DNA from: an uncultured Alphaproteobacteria bacterium
GTDB lineage: Bacteria > Pseudomonadota > Alphaproteobacteria > HIMB59 > GCA-002718135
Assembly (NCBI GenBank): GCA_902541435.1
Contig: CACBQR010000008.1
Location: forward strand, 1 to 41,649
DNA length: 41,649 nt
Direction: 5' to 3'
Position numbers and translations under genes: made by a program. The notes beneath the pieces were generated by a model that worked only from the letters and a program-made list of their open reading frames with translations, was not told where the DNA came from and searched no databases. Shown here one piece after another: positions 26,121 to 35,050 of the stretch. Every line of letters begins with the position of its first letter. The first letter of the stretch is position 1.

Positions 26121-26813
26121 TTGTCTAAAATAATTTTGATTCCAGGATATATGTGTACCAATAGCATTTGGGATGCACAAATATCTATTCTAAAAAAAAA
26201 ATATAATGTTTCCATTCCTTCTCTAAAGAATATTGCTACAGTTGATGATGCTGTACAAAAAATCATAAACAAAAATAAAAAAAAAATTTCTGTTATTGGT
26301 TTTTCAATGGGAGGATTTATTGCAATAAAATTAGCAATCGATTATCCAGAAATATTAGATAAATTAGTTTTAATAGGAACTAATGCAAGAAATATTTCAC
26401 AAAAAAGAAAGTTGCTTTTAGAAAAGTCATTAACAACATTAAATAAAAATAACTTCGCAAAATTATTTTATCAAAAAAACTATAGTTCCTATTTTTCTAA
26501 TAAAGATTTGAAAAATACATCATACCAAAATACTGTTTATTCAATGGCTAAACAATTAGGATATAAAACTTTTTTAGACCAAACGAATTTGACTCTAAAA
26601 AGACCTAATCAATTAAATAAACTAGATAAGATTATATCAAAAACTCTTATTATTCGTGGCAAAAACGATAAACTATCCTCTAATATTATGAACAATGAAT
26701 TAAATAAAAAAATAAAATATTCAGTTTATACAGAAATTAAAAATTCTTCTCATTTTGTAATGCTAGAGAAGCCAAAAACTTTTAATAAAATTATTACTAA
26801 TTTTTTATTTTAA
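26121..26813 (+). CDS. Alpha/beta hydrolase
   Basis: This is a 230-residue serine hydrolase-like protein. The nucleophile elbow GFSMGG is at 99-104 (Ser101), the acid is probably Asp in RGKNDKLSS near 185, and the His is in NSSHFVMLEKP near 213. The only suitable start is TTG at 26121, 3 bases after the LacI-type regulator stop, so translation is probably coupled. The N-terminus ILIPGYMCTNSIWD is the usual oxyanion-hole strand. Families of this shape cleave esters, lactones or C-C bonds; a lactonase or esterase acting on the product of the regulated operon is possible. Substrate unknown. Confidence 0.88.
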   Translation: MSKIILIPGYMCTNSIWDAQISILKKKYNVSIPSLKNIATVDDAVQKIINKNKKKISVIGFSMGGFIAIKLAIDYPEILDKLVLIGTNARNISQKRKLLLEKSLTTLNKNNFAKLFYQKNYSSYFSNKDLKNTSYQNTVYSMAKQLGYKTFLDQTNLTLKRPNQLNKLDKIISKTLIIRGKNDKLSSNIMNNELNKKIKYSVYTEIKNSSHFVMLEKPKTFNKIITNFLF

Positions 26814-26814
26814 A

Positions 26815-27945
26815 TCAAATCGTTTTAGATGCTATTTGAGTGCCCTTAACTAACGAAATTAATTTCTCATAACAAATTTTTTCATCAACTTTTCCAAATC
26901 CAGCAAAAGTACTAAAACCACAATCTGTACCAGCCATAATTTGCTCCTTTGGTACAAAAGTAGAAAATTGTTTTAACCGATCAGCAACAACTTCCGGGTG
27001 TTCAACAAAATTTGAAGTAGAATCAATAACACCAGGCACAATAACTTTATCTCGTGGCAATTTGATCTTTTCAAAAACTTTCCATTCATGAGCATGTCTT
27101 GGATTAGAAGACTCAATTAATAAATATTTACTTTTTGCCTTAAGTACTATTGGTAAAATTTTTTCCAAACCAATATCAAAGGTATGAGGTCCTTCATAAT
27201 TTCCCCAGCAGATATGCATTCTAATTTTGTCTTGTGGAACTGATGCCAGTGAAAGATTAAGAGCTTCAATTTGTTTTTCTGCTCGCAGCAAAAAACTTTT
27301 TTCATCTAATTCTTTAAAATTCATATGCCTTGCTAGGGCTAAATCTGGACAATCAACTTGCAAGAATAAATTATTATAAGTAATTTGTTGATATTCTTCT
27401 GCCATAATCACGCTAAGCTTACTTAGGTACTCGTCATCATTTTTGTAAAATTTATTTGGTAAAAAAACATTTATGACTCCTGGTGAAGCAGCATTCATAA
27501 AGCCCTTAGTATGATTATTAGCATTTAATGCAGAAGATAGATTATTTATATCTTTTAAAAGATCATAATTATTTTTAATAGAGAGTTCTCCAGTACAACA
27601 GGGTCGGGTATAAGTAGGTGTTCCCCCACTTTTAGCAATTTTATCTTTATATTCAGGAAATGCATCTAAGTCAGCTGGCGCTCTTCTTTCACTTTCGCCG
27701 GAAAAACCATTAATTCTATCTTTAACATATGTAGCATAACTGATTTTACTCATTTCACCATCACTGACAAAATCAATACCTGTATCAAGTTGTTTTTTAA
27801 CAATGTCACTTACATTTTTTTTTACAACATCATCAAATTCATTTTCACTAAAACTATCTCCCTTATCTTTTGCAAAAAGTAATTCTGATAAAGCTTTAGA
27901 ACGAGGTAAACTTCCTACATGTGTTGTTAAAATTTTCGTGTTCAA
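26815..27945 (-). CDS. MetE-family alkyltransferase, epoxyalkane:coenzyme M transferase-like
   Basis: This 376-residue zinc enzyme belongs to the MetE catalytic-barrel family. The zinc site reads His244 and Cys246 (MHICWGNYEGPH), Glu278 (LIESSNPRHAHEW) and Cys342 (GTDCGF). The length, the N-terminal TTHVGSLPR, DGEMSKISYATYVKDR at 62-77, and the CWGNYEGPH and NPRHAHEW motifs resemble, from memory, the epoxyalkane:CoM transferases (about 377 residues) more than methionine synthases. Such enzymes activate a thiol for attack on an epoxide or alkyl donor. Whether coenzyme M is used here is unknown. Start is TTG at 27945, because the conserved TTHVGSLPR must be included and no ATG precedes it. It is the third gene of the bicupin/SnoaL operon. 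Confidence 0.85.
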   Translation of the reverse strand: MNTKILTTHVGSLPRSKALSELLFAKDKGDSFSENEFDDVVKKNVSDIVKKQLDTGIDFVSDGEMSKISYATYVKDRINGFSGESERRAPADLDAFPEYKDKIAKSGGTPTYTRPCCTGELSIKNNYDLLKDINNLSSALNANNHTKGFMNAASPGVINVFLPNKFYKNDDEYLSKLSVIMAEEYQQITYNNLFLQVDCPDLALARHMNFKELDEKSFLLRAEKQIEALNLSLASVPQDKIRMHICWGNYEGPHTFDIGLEKILPIVLKAKSKYLLIESSNPRHAHEWKVFEKIKLPRDKVIVPGVIDSTSNFVEHPEVVADRLKQFSTFVPKEQIMAGTDCGFSTFAGFGKVDEKICYEKLISLVKGTQIASKTI

Positions 27946-27952
27946 TCTTTAG

Positions 27953-28924
27953 CTATCCTGTTTTCATCAAAATTTGTTTCCAAATTTCAGTTTCATCAAA
28001 CAAAATCCATTCATTTTTAATACCTCGTGGTCCAAATTCAACATGTGATATAGCCATGACATGAACTGCTGCTTGACTAGGTACTCCAAAATATCCCGAA
28101 CCCGAATGAACACCATTAAGTGACCATCTAATAGCTGCCTTTCTGTACTGATTTGGTTCTTCTAAATAGCTAACATGATCAATTGAAAATGTTGCATCAG
28201 GAAATGATGACAATAGAGAAGTCCAAAAAGTTTTTACTTCTTCAACTCCGTAAGCTTTCAATCCGCCTGGTAATTCTTGATTTATTGCTCTATCATATTT
28301 TTTATCAACTATATTAATATCTTTATTAAATATAGATTTTAGTACTTCTGCATATTCATAACCTGAATTTTTTTCAGGTAAATTTAATTGTGAATATTTT
28401 AAATCCAAAGGCGTATTTTTGTTAAAAGGAACTGCGCAATTTTCAAAACCCCCTTGATTATCAATTATTTGTTTTGCATATTTTTTTGGATCTAAATTAA
28501 GTTGTCTTACGATTGCGCCCTGATCTCTAACAAGCCATTCATCATACACTTGATTATCCTTGCATGCACAATCTGCAATTACTCTATAAATAAGTTTTTT
28601 TCCTGTTGCTTTTCCATAAACACCATCATTTAAGTGGGTTGCTCTAGTTAAAATTCGGTGCGAAGATAAATACCCATCATGTTCATTACCTATCCATATG
28701 ACATCTTCACCTAAAAGTTGACGGTCAGGAAATTCTTCTAAAGTTGCATAAGTTGCTTTCACAACTGCATCAGGTCCATACACAACTCCAGCAGGGGACC
28801 TAACTGGAATTCCTTTTGCATAATATTCTCTTATTGACTCAACATCCTTGTCTTCCCAAATTTGATGTGTAATTTTTAGTATATAATCGGGTAGATCTCT
28901 AAATTTTTTATCAAAACCCTTCAT
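27953..28924 (-). CDS. SnoaL/NTF2-like protein, two-unit
   Basis: The protein has 323 residues with two NTF2/SnoaL-like units: about 8-150 (VRSPAGVVYGPDAVV, then HRILTRATH and YDEWLVRDQGAIVRQL) and about 185-320 (SFPDATFSIDHV, RWSLNGVHSG, NEWILFDETEIWKQ). The W-x-x-x-D endings are typical of the fold. It is only distantly similar to the two longer double-SnoaL proteins and lacks their WYGP.GIGTARG motif. It lies between the bicupin gene (3 bases away) and the CoM-transferase-like gene (7 bases away), so all three are probably co-expressed. Reaction unknown; hydrolysis, isomerisation or dehydration of a small metabolite are family possibilities. Confidence 0.78.
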   Translation of the reverse strand: MKGFDKKFRDLPDYILKITHQIWEDKDVESIREYYAKGIPVRSPAGVVYGPDAVVKATYATLEEFPDRQLLGEDVIWIGNEHDGYLSSHRILTRATHLNDGVYGKATGKKLIYRVIADCACKDNQVYDEWLVRDQGAIVRQLNLDPKKYAKQIIDNQGGFENCAVPFNKNTPLDLKYSQLNLPEKNSGYEYAEVLKSIFNKDINIVDKKYDRAINQELPGGLKAYGVEEVKTFWTSLLSSFPDATFSIDHVSYLEEPNQYRKAAIRWSLNGVHSGSGYFGVPSQAAVHVMAISHVEFGPRGIKNEWILFDETEIWKQILMKTG

Positions 28925-28927
28925 CTT

Positions 28928-29899
28928 TTAATTTTTTTGGCGCACTATATAAATGCTACCTTTATCGCTACTTATATTTTTAAGGCTTCTTGTAGAGTTT
29001 TTAGGAGGGGAGAAGGCATCTCTAGGGCCAATTAACACCTTTTTATCATTACATGTAATTTCCCATTCTCCCTCCAAACATAAATAAACTTCAGATTTTG
29101 ATGAGGTGTAAGAATGTATATGAGCATTATTACCTTCAAGAAGAGTAAGTCCAAATCCAGTTTTATGACTAATATATGGTTTAAATTCTTTATTATGAAT
29201 AGTGAAATCATCTAGATAATTTAAAATAGAATTTGAATTATAATGTTCGTCATCTAGAAAATAATTTTTTTGATCTGAATAACGAATTACAAATTTTTCA
29301 ATTTCTTCAGAAGTGTAATGATCAAATTGTGTTAATTCATTATCTGTGATTGGCTCTATTGCTTTTTTACCATCAGGTATTTGATTTTTTTCTAAATCAA
29401 TAAGAGAGTTATCATTCAAAAGAACCATTCCAGTTTCTTTTGCTTTTTTTAACAATGAAGGAGTCCATGTAATTACTCCTGGATCATTTTCACCTAAAAC
29501 TACAAACATCAATGCTTGTTGATCACTAACATTTTGAAATCCTCTAAACATATTAGTGGGAAATGAAGCAACATCTCCTTTATGTAAAATAACCTCACCC
29601 TCTTTTCCATCTGGTCCCCAATAAAAACGCCAAGAACCAGAAAAAATAATAAATACCTCAGCTGTTGTATGACTATGAAGCCCAGAACCATTCATCGGTG
29701 CAGCACTTACTGCTCCAATATTAAACCCATGCTCCTCAGCAATTTTTACATTTTGTTTAGAATCTTCACTTACGCCAGGCCCCACTAATGAGTAATTCAA
29801 TCTATCTTGATGTCCTTTTAATTTACCCTCAACAAAAGGAACCTTACTTGGTATTAGATCATTAAATCTCGCAAGACGACTTTCTATATTTATTGACAT
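28928..29899 (-). CDS. Bicupin protein
   Basis: This 323-residue protein has two cupin barrels. The first shows the metal-binding pattern GSGLHSHTTAEVFIIFSG (about 71-88, with two His and a Glu) followed by a G-D-V-ASFP...RGF motif. The second, near 250-320, has AHIHSYTSSKSEVYLCLEGEW and GPRDAFSPP. Both barrels keep the His-x-His and Glu ligands. Bicupins include dioxygenases, decarboxylases, epimerases and isomerases. It heads a three-gene minus-strand operon with the SnoaL-like and CoM-transferase-like genes, and is divergent from the double-SnoaL/hpsN pair. The arrangement suggests linked control with DHPS metabolism. Function not identified. Confidence 0.82.
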   Translation of the reverse strand: MSINIESRLARFNDLIPSKVPFVEGKLKGHQDRLNYSLVGPGVSEDSKQNVKIAEEHGFNIGAVSAAPMNGSGLHSHTTAEVFIIFSGSWRFYWGPDGKEGEVILHKGDVASFPTNMFRGFQNVSDQQALMFVVLGENDPGVITWTPSLLKKAKETGMVLLNDNSLIDLEKNQIPDGKKAIEPITDNELTQFDHYTSEEIEKFVIRYSDQKNYFLDDEHYNSNSILNYLDDFTIHNKEFKPYISHKTGFGLTLLEGNNAHIHSYTSSKSEVYLCLEGEWEITCNDKKVLIGPRDAFSPPKNSTRSLKNISSDKGSIYIVRQKN

Positions 29900-29931
29900 T
29901 TTAAGAAAAATTATATTTTATGCATTTTTAA

Positions 29932-29957
29932 TGAATATTATTCAAAATATTGAATAA
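29932..29957. promoter_or_regulatory. TGAATA inverted-repeat cluster, candidate operator
   Basis: Three copies of TGAATA occur in alternating orientation: 29932-29937 (+), 29939-29944 (-) and 29951-29956 (+). They form two overlapping palindromes, TGAATA-T-TATTCA (29932-29944) and TTATTCAA-AATA-TTGAATAA (29938-29957). The cluster lies 33 bases before the bicupin ATG and about 50 bases before the divergent double-SnoaL ATG, a suitable place for a shared regulator. Confidence 0.45.
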
Positions 29958-30007
29958 ATCAATTAAATATTGAGCCTAAGCTGTGAGTAACTGAAACTAA
30001 GTAAATT

Positions 30008-31102
30008 ATGACAGAAATTGAAAATTTTAATACTGGAATAAAAAAAGAAGGAAGCACTGAAGTAATTAATTTAAATCCAAAGATAAATATAGCAAATAAA
30101 AAAAAAATCAGAATTCTTCTAAAAAATATAGCTGAATCTAATTCAGAAAATATTAAAAATAATATTAGTGATGCGTATCATGATGATGCAGAAATAAGAG
30201 CCTTCCATCCACTTAATGACTTAAAAGGCATTTCTGAAATAACAGAAAAATTATGGAAACCGCTTTTAAATGCATTTCCTGATCTTGAGAGAAGGGATAA
30301 CCTAATTCTTGGTGGTTCTTTTCAAGACTCAGTTTTTGTTTCAACAATAGCTCATTTAACTGGGACTTTTGTTAATCCATGGCTTAATGTTCCTGCTCAT
30401 GGCAAAACAATACATTTAAGAATATGTGAAGCGCATCAAATTAAAGATAATAAAATCATTCAATCACATATTTTGATTGATACTCTAGATTTTATTCGTC
30501 AGGCAGGATTTTGGCCAATAAATAAATCATTAGGAGTAGAAGGAATGTGGCCTGGTCCTATAACCGGTGATGGTACAACATTTGAAAATATGAATGATGA
30601 GTTATCCATCAATTCGATGAATCAAGTTTTAACGATGCAGAGAAGTTTAAATATAAAACCAGAAACAGATCCTGGATCAACGCATGAATACGTTAGAGAT
30701 AAATTACTAAATCATCCTCAAAAAGAATTCTGGCATCCTAAAATGATGTGGTACGGACCTTGCGGTATTGGTACAGCAAGAGGTTTAAAAGGATATGTTG
30801 ATCATCATCAATTACCTTTTAGGTTTACATTTAAAGAGAGAGATTATTGGAAAATTGGTCATTATATAGAAATAGCTGATGGTAATTATTCAATGACATC
30901 AGGCTGGCAAAGTATTGAGTGTATACATGGTTCTAATGAGTGGCTAGGCTACAAAGGTACTGGTAAAGCTGTCACAATAAGAGTTATGGATTTTTATTTA
31001 CATCATGAAGGGTTAATTAGAGAAAATTGGGTACCAATCGATATAGCACACATATTAGATCAAATAGGCATTGATATCTTTAAATTAATTCATAAAAAAT
31101 AA
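30008..31102 (+). CDS. Double SnoaL/NTF2-like protein, paralogue of the 20661-21734 product
   Basis: This 364-residue protein shares with its paralogue PDLERRD (about 91-97), a TGTF turn, TGDG near 186-189, the WHP...WYGP.GIGTARG motif near 241-259, a HQLPF segment and GLIRENWV near 337-344. It differs by a hydrophilic N-terminal extension of about 25 residues. Its stop is 2 bases before the hpsN ATG, so the two are translationally coupled and probably act in the same pathway. A step before or after DHPS oxidation is therefore the best guess, for example handling a DHPS precursor or conjugate; the chemistry is not known. Confidence 0.8.
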   Translation: MTEIENFNTGIKKEGSTEVINLNPKINIANKKKIRILLKNIAESNSENIKNNISDAYHDDAEIRAFHPLNDLKGISEITEKLWKPLLNAFPDLERRDNLILGGSFQDSVFVSTIAHLTGTFVNPWLNVPAHGKTIHLRICEAHQIKDNKIIQSHILIDTLDFIRQAGFWPINKSLGVEGMWPGPITGDGTTFENMNDELSINSMNQVLTMQRSLNIKPETDPGSTHEYVRDKLLNHPQKEFWHPKMMWYGPCGIGTARGLKGYVDHHQLPFRFTFKERDYWKIGHYIEIADGNYSMTSGWQSIECIHGSNEWLGYKGTGKAVTIRVMDFYLHHEGLIRENWVPIDIAHILDQIGIDIFKLIHKK

Positions 31103-31104
31103 TT

Positions 31105-32424
31105 ATGGCAATAGAATATTTAAAAAAAGGTTTAGACGAAAAACAAAGAATTGAAGATAATGATAAAGTAAAAAAAATTGTTGAGGAAACGTTAAGTAAA
31201 ATTGAATCAGAAGGCGATAAACATATTAGAGAGCTATCTCAAAAATTTGATAACTATTCTCCAGATAGTTTTAGATTAAGTGAAGAGCAAATTAATCAAT
31301 TAATGAGTGAAGTCTCTGATCATGACAAGGAAGATATTAAATTTGCTCAAAAACAAGTGCGATCATTTGCGGAAGCACAACTTAAAACTTTAAGTGAATT
31401 AGAAGTAGAAACCCATCCAGGCGTTATTCTTGGTCATAAGAATATACCAGTACAAGCAGTTGGATGTTATGTACCTGCTGGAAAATTCCCAATGGTAGCT
31501 TCTGCTCATATGTCAGTTGTTACTGCCTCTGTTGCTGGGGTTCCAAGAATTGTTGCTACTACACCGCCTTTTAAAGGTAAGCCAAATCCAGCTGTTGTTA
31601 CAGCAATGAAAATGGGCGGTGCTCACGAAATTTATGTTTTGGGAGGAATGCAAGGAGTTGGTGCTATGGCTATTGGTACAGAAACTATTAAACCTGTAGA
31701 TATGCTTGTTGGACCTGGCAATGCATTTGTTGCTGAAGCGAAAAGACAATTGTATGGCAAAGTTGGTATCGATTTATTTGCTGGTCCAACTGAAACAATG
31801 GTAATTGCAGATGAAACTGTTGATGGTGAAATATGTGCAACAGACTTATTAGGACAAGCTGAACATGGATATAATTCTCCTGCTGTGATGATAACAAACT
31901 CAAGAAAACTTGCAGAAGAAACATTTAAAGAAATTGATAGAATTTTAGAAATTTTACCCACTAAAGAAACAGCAAGTACAAGCTGGAGAGATTATGGAGA
32001 AATAATTTTATGTGATACTTATGATGAGATGTTATCTAAAGCAAATGAAATAGCTTCAGAGCATGTTCAAGTTATGACAAAAAAAGATGATTGGTTTTTA
32101 GAAAAAATGACATCTTATGGCGCTTTATTTTTAGGTGCTAGAACTAATGTTGCTAATGGTGACAAAGTGATAGGTACTAACCATACTCTTCCTACTAAAA
32201 AAGCTGGAAGATATACTGGTGGTTTGTGGGTTGGTAAGTTTATTAAAACCCATACTTATCAAAAGATTATGACAGATGAAGCTGCAACTCTCATCGGAGA
32301 ATATGGATCTAGACTTTCACATTTAGAAGGTTTTATAGGTCATGCAGAACAATGTAATGTAAGAGTAAGACGATATGGGAAAAAAAATGTTGGATATGGA
32401 AAGCCAGCTGGAGAAAAAATTTAG
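31105..32424 (+). CDS. hpsN: Sulfopropanediol (DHPS) 3-dehydrogenase, HisD-fold
   Basis: HpsN oxidises 2,3-dihydroxypropane-1-sulfonate to sulfolactate with two NAD+. The 439-residue protein has the full histidinol dehydrogenase scaffold. Zinc ligands match HisD at Gln251, His254 (GQAEHG), Asp353 and His413, with catalytic Glu319-His320 (ASEHVQV). It is not in a histidine operon. Features such as [12 protein letters not shown] at 119-130 and the [17 protein letters not shown] segment near 370-386 are those I associate with HpsN rather than true HisD. The two xsc-pathway enzymes in this window support that. A biosynthetic HisD is the alternative. It is coupled to the double-SnoaL gene upstream. 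Confidence 0.88.
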   Translation: MAIEYLKKGLDEKQRIEDNDKVKKIVEETLSKIESEGDKHIRELSQKFDNYSPDSFRLSEEQINQLMSEVSDHDKEDIKFAQKQVRSFAEAQLKTLSELEVETHPGVILGHKNIPVQAVGCYVPAGKFPMVASAHMSVVTASVAGVPRIVATTPPFKGKPNPAVVTAMKMGGAHEIYVLGGMQGVGAMAIGTETIKPVDMLVGPGNAFVAEAKRQLYGKVGIDLFAGPTETMVIADETVDGEICATDLLGQAEHGYNSPAVMITNSRKLAEETFKEIDRILEILPTKETASTSWRDYGEIILCDTYDEMLSKANEIASEHVQVMTKKDDWFLEKMTSYGALFLGARTNVANGDKVIGTNHTLPTKKAGRYTGGLWVGKFIKTHTYQKIMTDEAATLIGEYGSRLSHLEGFIGHAEQCNVRVRRYGKKNVGYGKPAGEKI

Positions 32425-32425
32425 C

Positions 32426-32821
32426 TTATTTTAATTCCCCTTTAACTCTCATTTCATTTCTAATTTTTGTTGCTGAGATATCATGTATCTCTTTTCCTAA
32501 ATCATGTTCTGTAAATGAATAACCAACTCCTCTTCCATAAGAAATATCAATAATGTTTGGAACCTTAACAACTACATATTCTTTGCCATCAGTAAAACCA
32601 TGTTGAGCTAAACCTTCATTAATTTTTGCTTTTACTTCTTCAAATTGAAATGGATTGTCCGCTTGACCTTCTACACCTGCATCTACACCTCCCACGTCAC
32701 GATACATAATACATACCTGACCTGTTTTCTGAAGTGCTCTTTTAAATAATTCTGTATGTCCATCATGCCATGGTTGCCATCTACCTAACATTTGTACTGT
32801 TGGTTTTTTCCAATCAAACAT
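32426..32821 (-). CDS. Small HxGH nucleotidyltransferase (cytidylyltransferase-like)
   Basis: This 131-residue protein of the cytidylyl/adenylyltransferase fold has the nucleotide-binding motif HDGH at 19-22 (GRWQPWHDGH) and the second motif ISATKIR at 115-121. Members join a nucleotide to a phosphorylated small molecule and release pyrophosphate, but this minimal form is not one of the well-known enzymes and its substrate is unknown. The ATG overlaps the stop of the APS-kinase-like gene by 8 bases (ATGTTTGA), so the two are very likely partners. The gene ends one base from the convergent hpsN stop. Confidence 0.85.
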   Translation of the reverse strand: MFDWKKPTVQMLGRWQPWHDGHTELFKRALQKTGQVCIMYRDVGGVDAGVEGQADNPFQFEEVKAKINEGLAQHGFTDGKEYVVVKVPNIIDISYGRGVGYSFTEHDLGKEIHDISATKIRNEMRVKGELK

Positions 32822-33227
32822 TTTTAATCTCCTTTGCTAGATTTTCTATTTCTTCATCTGATAAAAATTTAGTTATTTTAATGTCAGTTTTATTTGGTTG
32901 TTCAAACATTTTATTTGTATCTTCAAACCTACCTTCTTTAATAGTATCCAGCCAGATAACAAAATCAGGCTCAAAAGCTTCTCTTGCTTTTTCAGTTGGT
33001 GCTACAAAGTCACAAATTACCCATCTTCCATTTTGTTTTTCGAAATCAGCAAATGTTTTCATTCTATTGGCTTGTCGTATTCTACCTTCCATCGTAAAAT
33101 CCCAATCGTTTGCTGACTTCCTGACTACATCTGCGTTATACCAAGCACAATTATCAATTACTTTAATAAGCCTTTCAGCTAACCAAGTTTTGCCAGCACC
33201 AGGAAGACCACAAATAAGTATTTTCAT
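32814..33227 (-). CDS. Short adenylylsulfate-kinase-like P-loop kinase
   Basis: This 137-residue P-loop protein has Walker A GLPGAGKT at 7-14, resembling the GLSGAGKST of APS kinase (CysC), and a later DFVAPTEKAREAF segment near 73-85 like the CysC FISPF region. It is much shorter than the usual 190-200 residue CysC. No ATP sulfurylase gene is nearby, so classical PAPS synthesis from sulfate is not established. The coupled nucleotidyltransferase suggests a two-step activation (phosphorylation, then nucleotide transfer) of some metabolite. The gene starts 11 bases after a CysQ-type phosphatase, which degrades PAP(S) in known systems. Confidence 0.82.
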   Translation of the reverse strand: MKILICGLPGAGKTWLAERLIKVIDNCAWYNADVVRKSANDWDFTMEGRIRQANRMKTFADFEKQNGRWVICDFVAPTEKAREAFEPDFVIWLDTIKEGRFEDTNKMFEQPNKTDIKITKFLSDEEIENLAKEIKNV

Positions 33228-33238
33228 ATGATTATAAT

Positions 33239-34030
33239 TTATATTTTAGCGATAAAATTAGGGTTAATAACACTTTCTTTCGTGTTGTATAGTATTATAT
33301 TTTTATTAAAATCTTTAACTGAACCACCTGCCTCTTCAAGAATAATATGTCCCGCAGCAATATCCCATTCTGAAGTTGGACCTAGTCTTGGATAGATATT
33401 TGCCTTACTTTCAGCTAAGTAACAAAATTTAAGAGAACTACCAATTTGGATTAACTCAAAATTATTACAATTATCATTTATCCAATTATCAAAATCTTTA
33501 TTAGAATGTGAACGACTACCGATAACCTTGGTTAAATTACTTTTGTCTTTTACTGAATTTATTTTTATAAATTCTTTAGTTGTTTCAATATTTGACTCTG
33601 TAATTAATTTATATGCACCATTGTTTTTTAAAGCGTAATAAAGCAAAGACTTAGCAGGCGCATATATAATACCAAATATTGGTGAATTATTTTTTATTAA
33701 TGCAATGTTAACTGTAAATTCTCCATTTTTTTTTATAAACTCTTTAGTTCCATCTAATGGATCTATTAACCAATATGAATTCCAAGTTTTTCTTTCTTTC
33801 CATTCTATTAGGCTTTCTTCGCTTAATATAGGAACATTCGGGCTAAAAGATTTTAATCTATTTAAAATTAAATTATTTGATTTTATATCAGCTTCGGTAA
33901 TAGGTGAATTATCATCTTTGATTTCTACATTAAACGATTTTTTATATACTTTTTGAATTTCCTTACCTGCATCTATAGCCGTATTTAATATTTTTAATAA
34001 ATTTTTTGATTTATGTAATTCTAAGTTCAT
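33239..34030 (-). CDS. CysQ-type 3'(2'),5'-bisphosphate nucleotidase / inositol phosphatase family
   Basis: This is a Mg-dependent, lithium-sensitive-type phosphatase of about 263 residues. Metal-binding residues are seen in SEES (about 70-73), DPLDGTKEF (about 90-98) and SEWDIAAGH near 216-224. The TKEF variant following DPLDG is characteristic of CysQ rather than of inositol monophosphatases. It removes the 3'-phosphate of PAP or PAPS. I chose the ATG at 34030; a TTG at 34045 would add five residues. It precedes the APS-kinase-like and nucleotidyltransferase genes on the same strand, which together suggests a local activated-sulfate or related nucleotide metabolism. Confidence 0.87.
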   Translation of the reverse strand: MNLELHKSKNLLKILNTAIDAGKEIQKVYKKSFNVEIKDDNSPITEADIKSNNLILNRLKSFSPNVPILSEESLIEWKERKTWNSYWLIDPLDGTKEFIKKNGEFTVNIALIKNNSPIFGIIYAPAKSLLYYALKNNGAYKLITESNIETTKEFIKINSVKDKSNLTKVIGSRSHSNKDFDNWINDNCNNFELIQIGSSLKFCYLAESKANIYPRLGPTSEWDIAAGHIILEEAGGSVKDFNKNIILYNTKESVINPNFIAKI

Positions 34031-34064
34031 GATTCTTTTAATCAAATTTTTTTATTAATTAAAG

Positions 34065-34976
34065 TTATATGTAAATGATATACATATATCCAAAGTACAA
34101 AGTTAATCCGATAATTCCATAAATACGTCCAATTTTTTTTGCAAATATCATAAAAATTAAAATTAATGCTGTAATTGATAGCATGAAGTATAAGTCTTGA
34201 TTTGCTAAAACTGCAGGAACTTTGAAATTACCAAAGAATGAACTAATACCTAGAACACCTAATACATTATAAATATTAGACCCCAGAATATTTCCTAGAG
34301 CAAAATCAATCTTTTTTCTAAATGCAGAGACAATACCAACTGCAAGTTCTGGAAGAGAAGTACCAAAAGCTACTAATGATAATCCAATTACTGAAGCTGG
34401 AACATTATATGTTCTTGCAATATTAATTGCTGAATCAACAAGTAAATCTGCACCAAATACTAAACACCCTATACCTATAATAATTAATATTAATGAGATT
34501 GTTATTGAATAATCATTTTTATCTATTTCTAAATTATCAATTTCTCCTTTTTTTATTTGAACATACATTAGATAAATTAATGATGTAGTTGCAACTAATC
34601 CAAAAATGAAATTAAAATAAAAAAAAGTCATAATAATTAATACAATTCCTAAAATAATATTTATCCAAGCTTGGTTAATCTGATTTTTATTTATATTTAC
34701 AATTGGAAAAATTAATGTTGTTGTGGCCATTACAAGTATCAAGTTTGCAATATTACTCCCAACTACAGCGCCTAAAGCAAGATCCGAAAAATCATTAAGA
34801 ACTGCATTAATACTGCTTGCCAATTCAGGTAATGATGTTCCCCCGGCTACAATTACAACACCAATTGCAAACAATGAGATATTAATTTTTCTTCCAAAAC
34901 TAACTGAGCCTCTTATAATTATTTCAGCACCTAAAACTAGAAGCCCTAATCCAATTATCGAAAATAATATATCCAT
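34065..34976 (-). CDS. Sodium/calcium exchanger family (CaCA) membrane protein
   Basis: This 303-residue protein has about ten membrane helices in two inverted halves. The two alpha-repeat motifs GTSLPELASS (about 46-55) and GTSLPELAVG (about 207-216) are clear; their Glu residues bind the exchanged cation. It matches the YrbG/K+-dependent exchanger group, which trades Ca2+ against Na+ or H+. The gene is 34 bases before the CysQ-type gene on the same strand and divergent from the GMC oxidoreductase gene. No special link with the sulfonate genes is evident. Confidence 0.93.
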   Translation of the reverse strand: MDILFSIIGLGLLVLGAEIIIRGSVSFGRKINISLFAIGVVIVAGGTSLPELASSINAVLNDFSDLALGAVVGSNIANLILVMATTTLIFPIVNINKNQINQAWINIILGIVLIIMTFFYFNFIFGLVATTSLIYLMYVQIKKGEIDNLEIDKNDYSITISLILIIIGIGCLVFGADLLVDSAINIARTYNVPASVIGLSLVAFGTSLPELAVGIVSAFRKKIDFALGNILGSNIYNVLGVLGISSFFGNFKVPAVLANQDLYFMLSITALILIFMIFAKKIGRIYGIIGLTLYFGYMYIIYI

Positions 34977-35050
34977 TGAAAATTTTTAATTATTTAAGTT
35001 AGTTATATGTTTAAATAAAATAGTATATAATAAACAAATTTTTCTAAATT

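Noticed and set aside
31513-31961. Reverse-strand open frames inside hpsN
   Set aside because: They lie entirely antisense to a well-conserved gene and show no recognisable protein pattern.
31105-32424. Biosynthetic histidinol dehydrogenase (hisD)
   Set aside because: No other his gene is near, it is coupled to a SnoaL-like gene, and several sequence features fit HpsN; still the main alternative.
32770-33231. 153-codon plus-strand frame over the APS-kinase-like gene
   Set aside because: It is antisense to two genes with clear motifs (Walker A, HxGH) and has no protein-like features.
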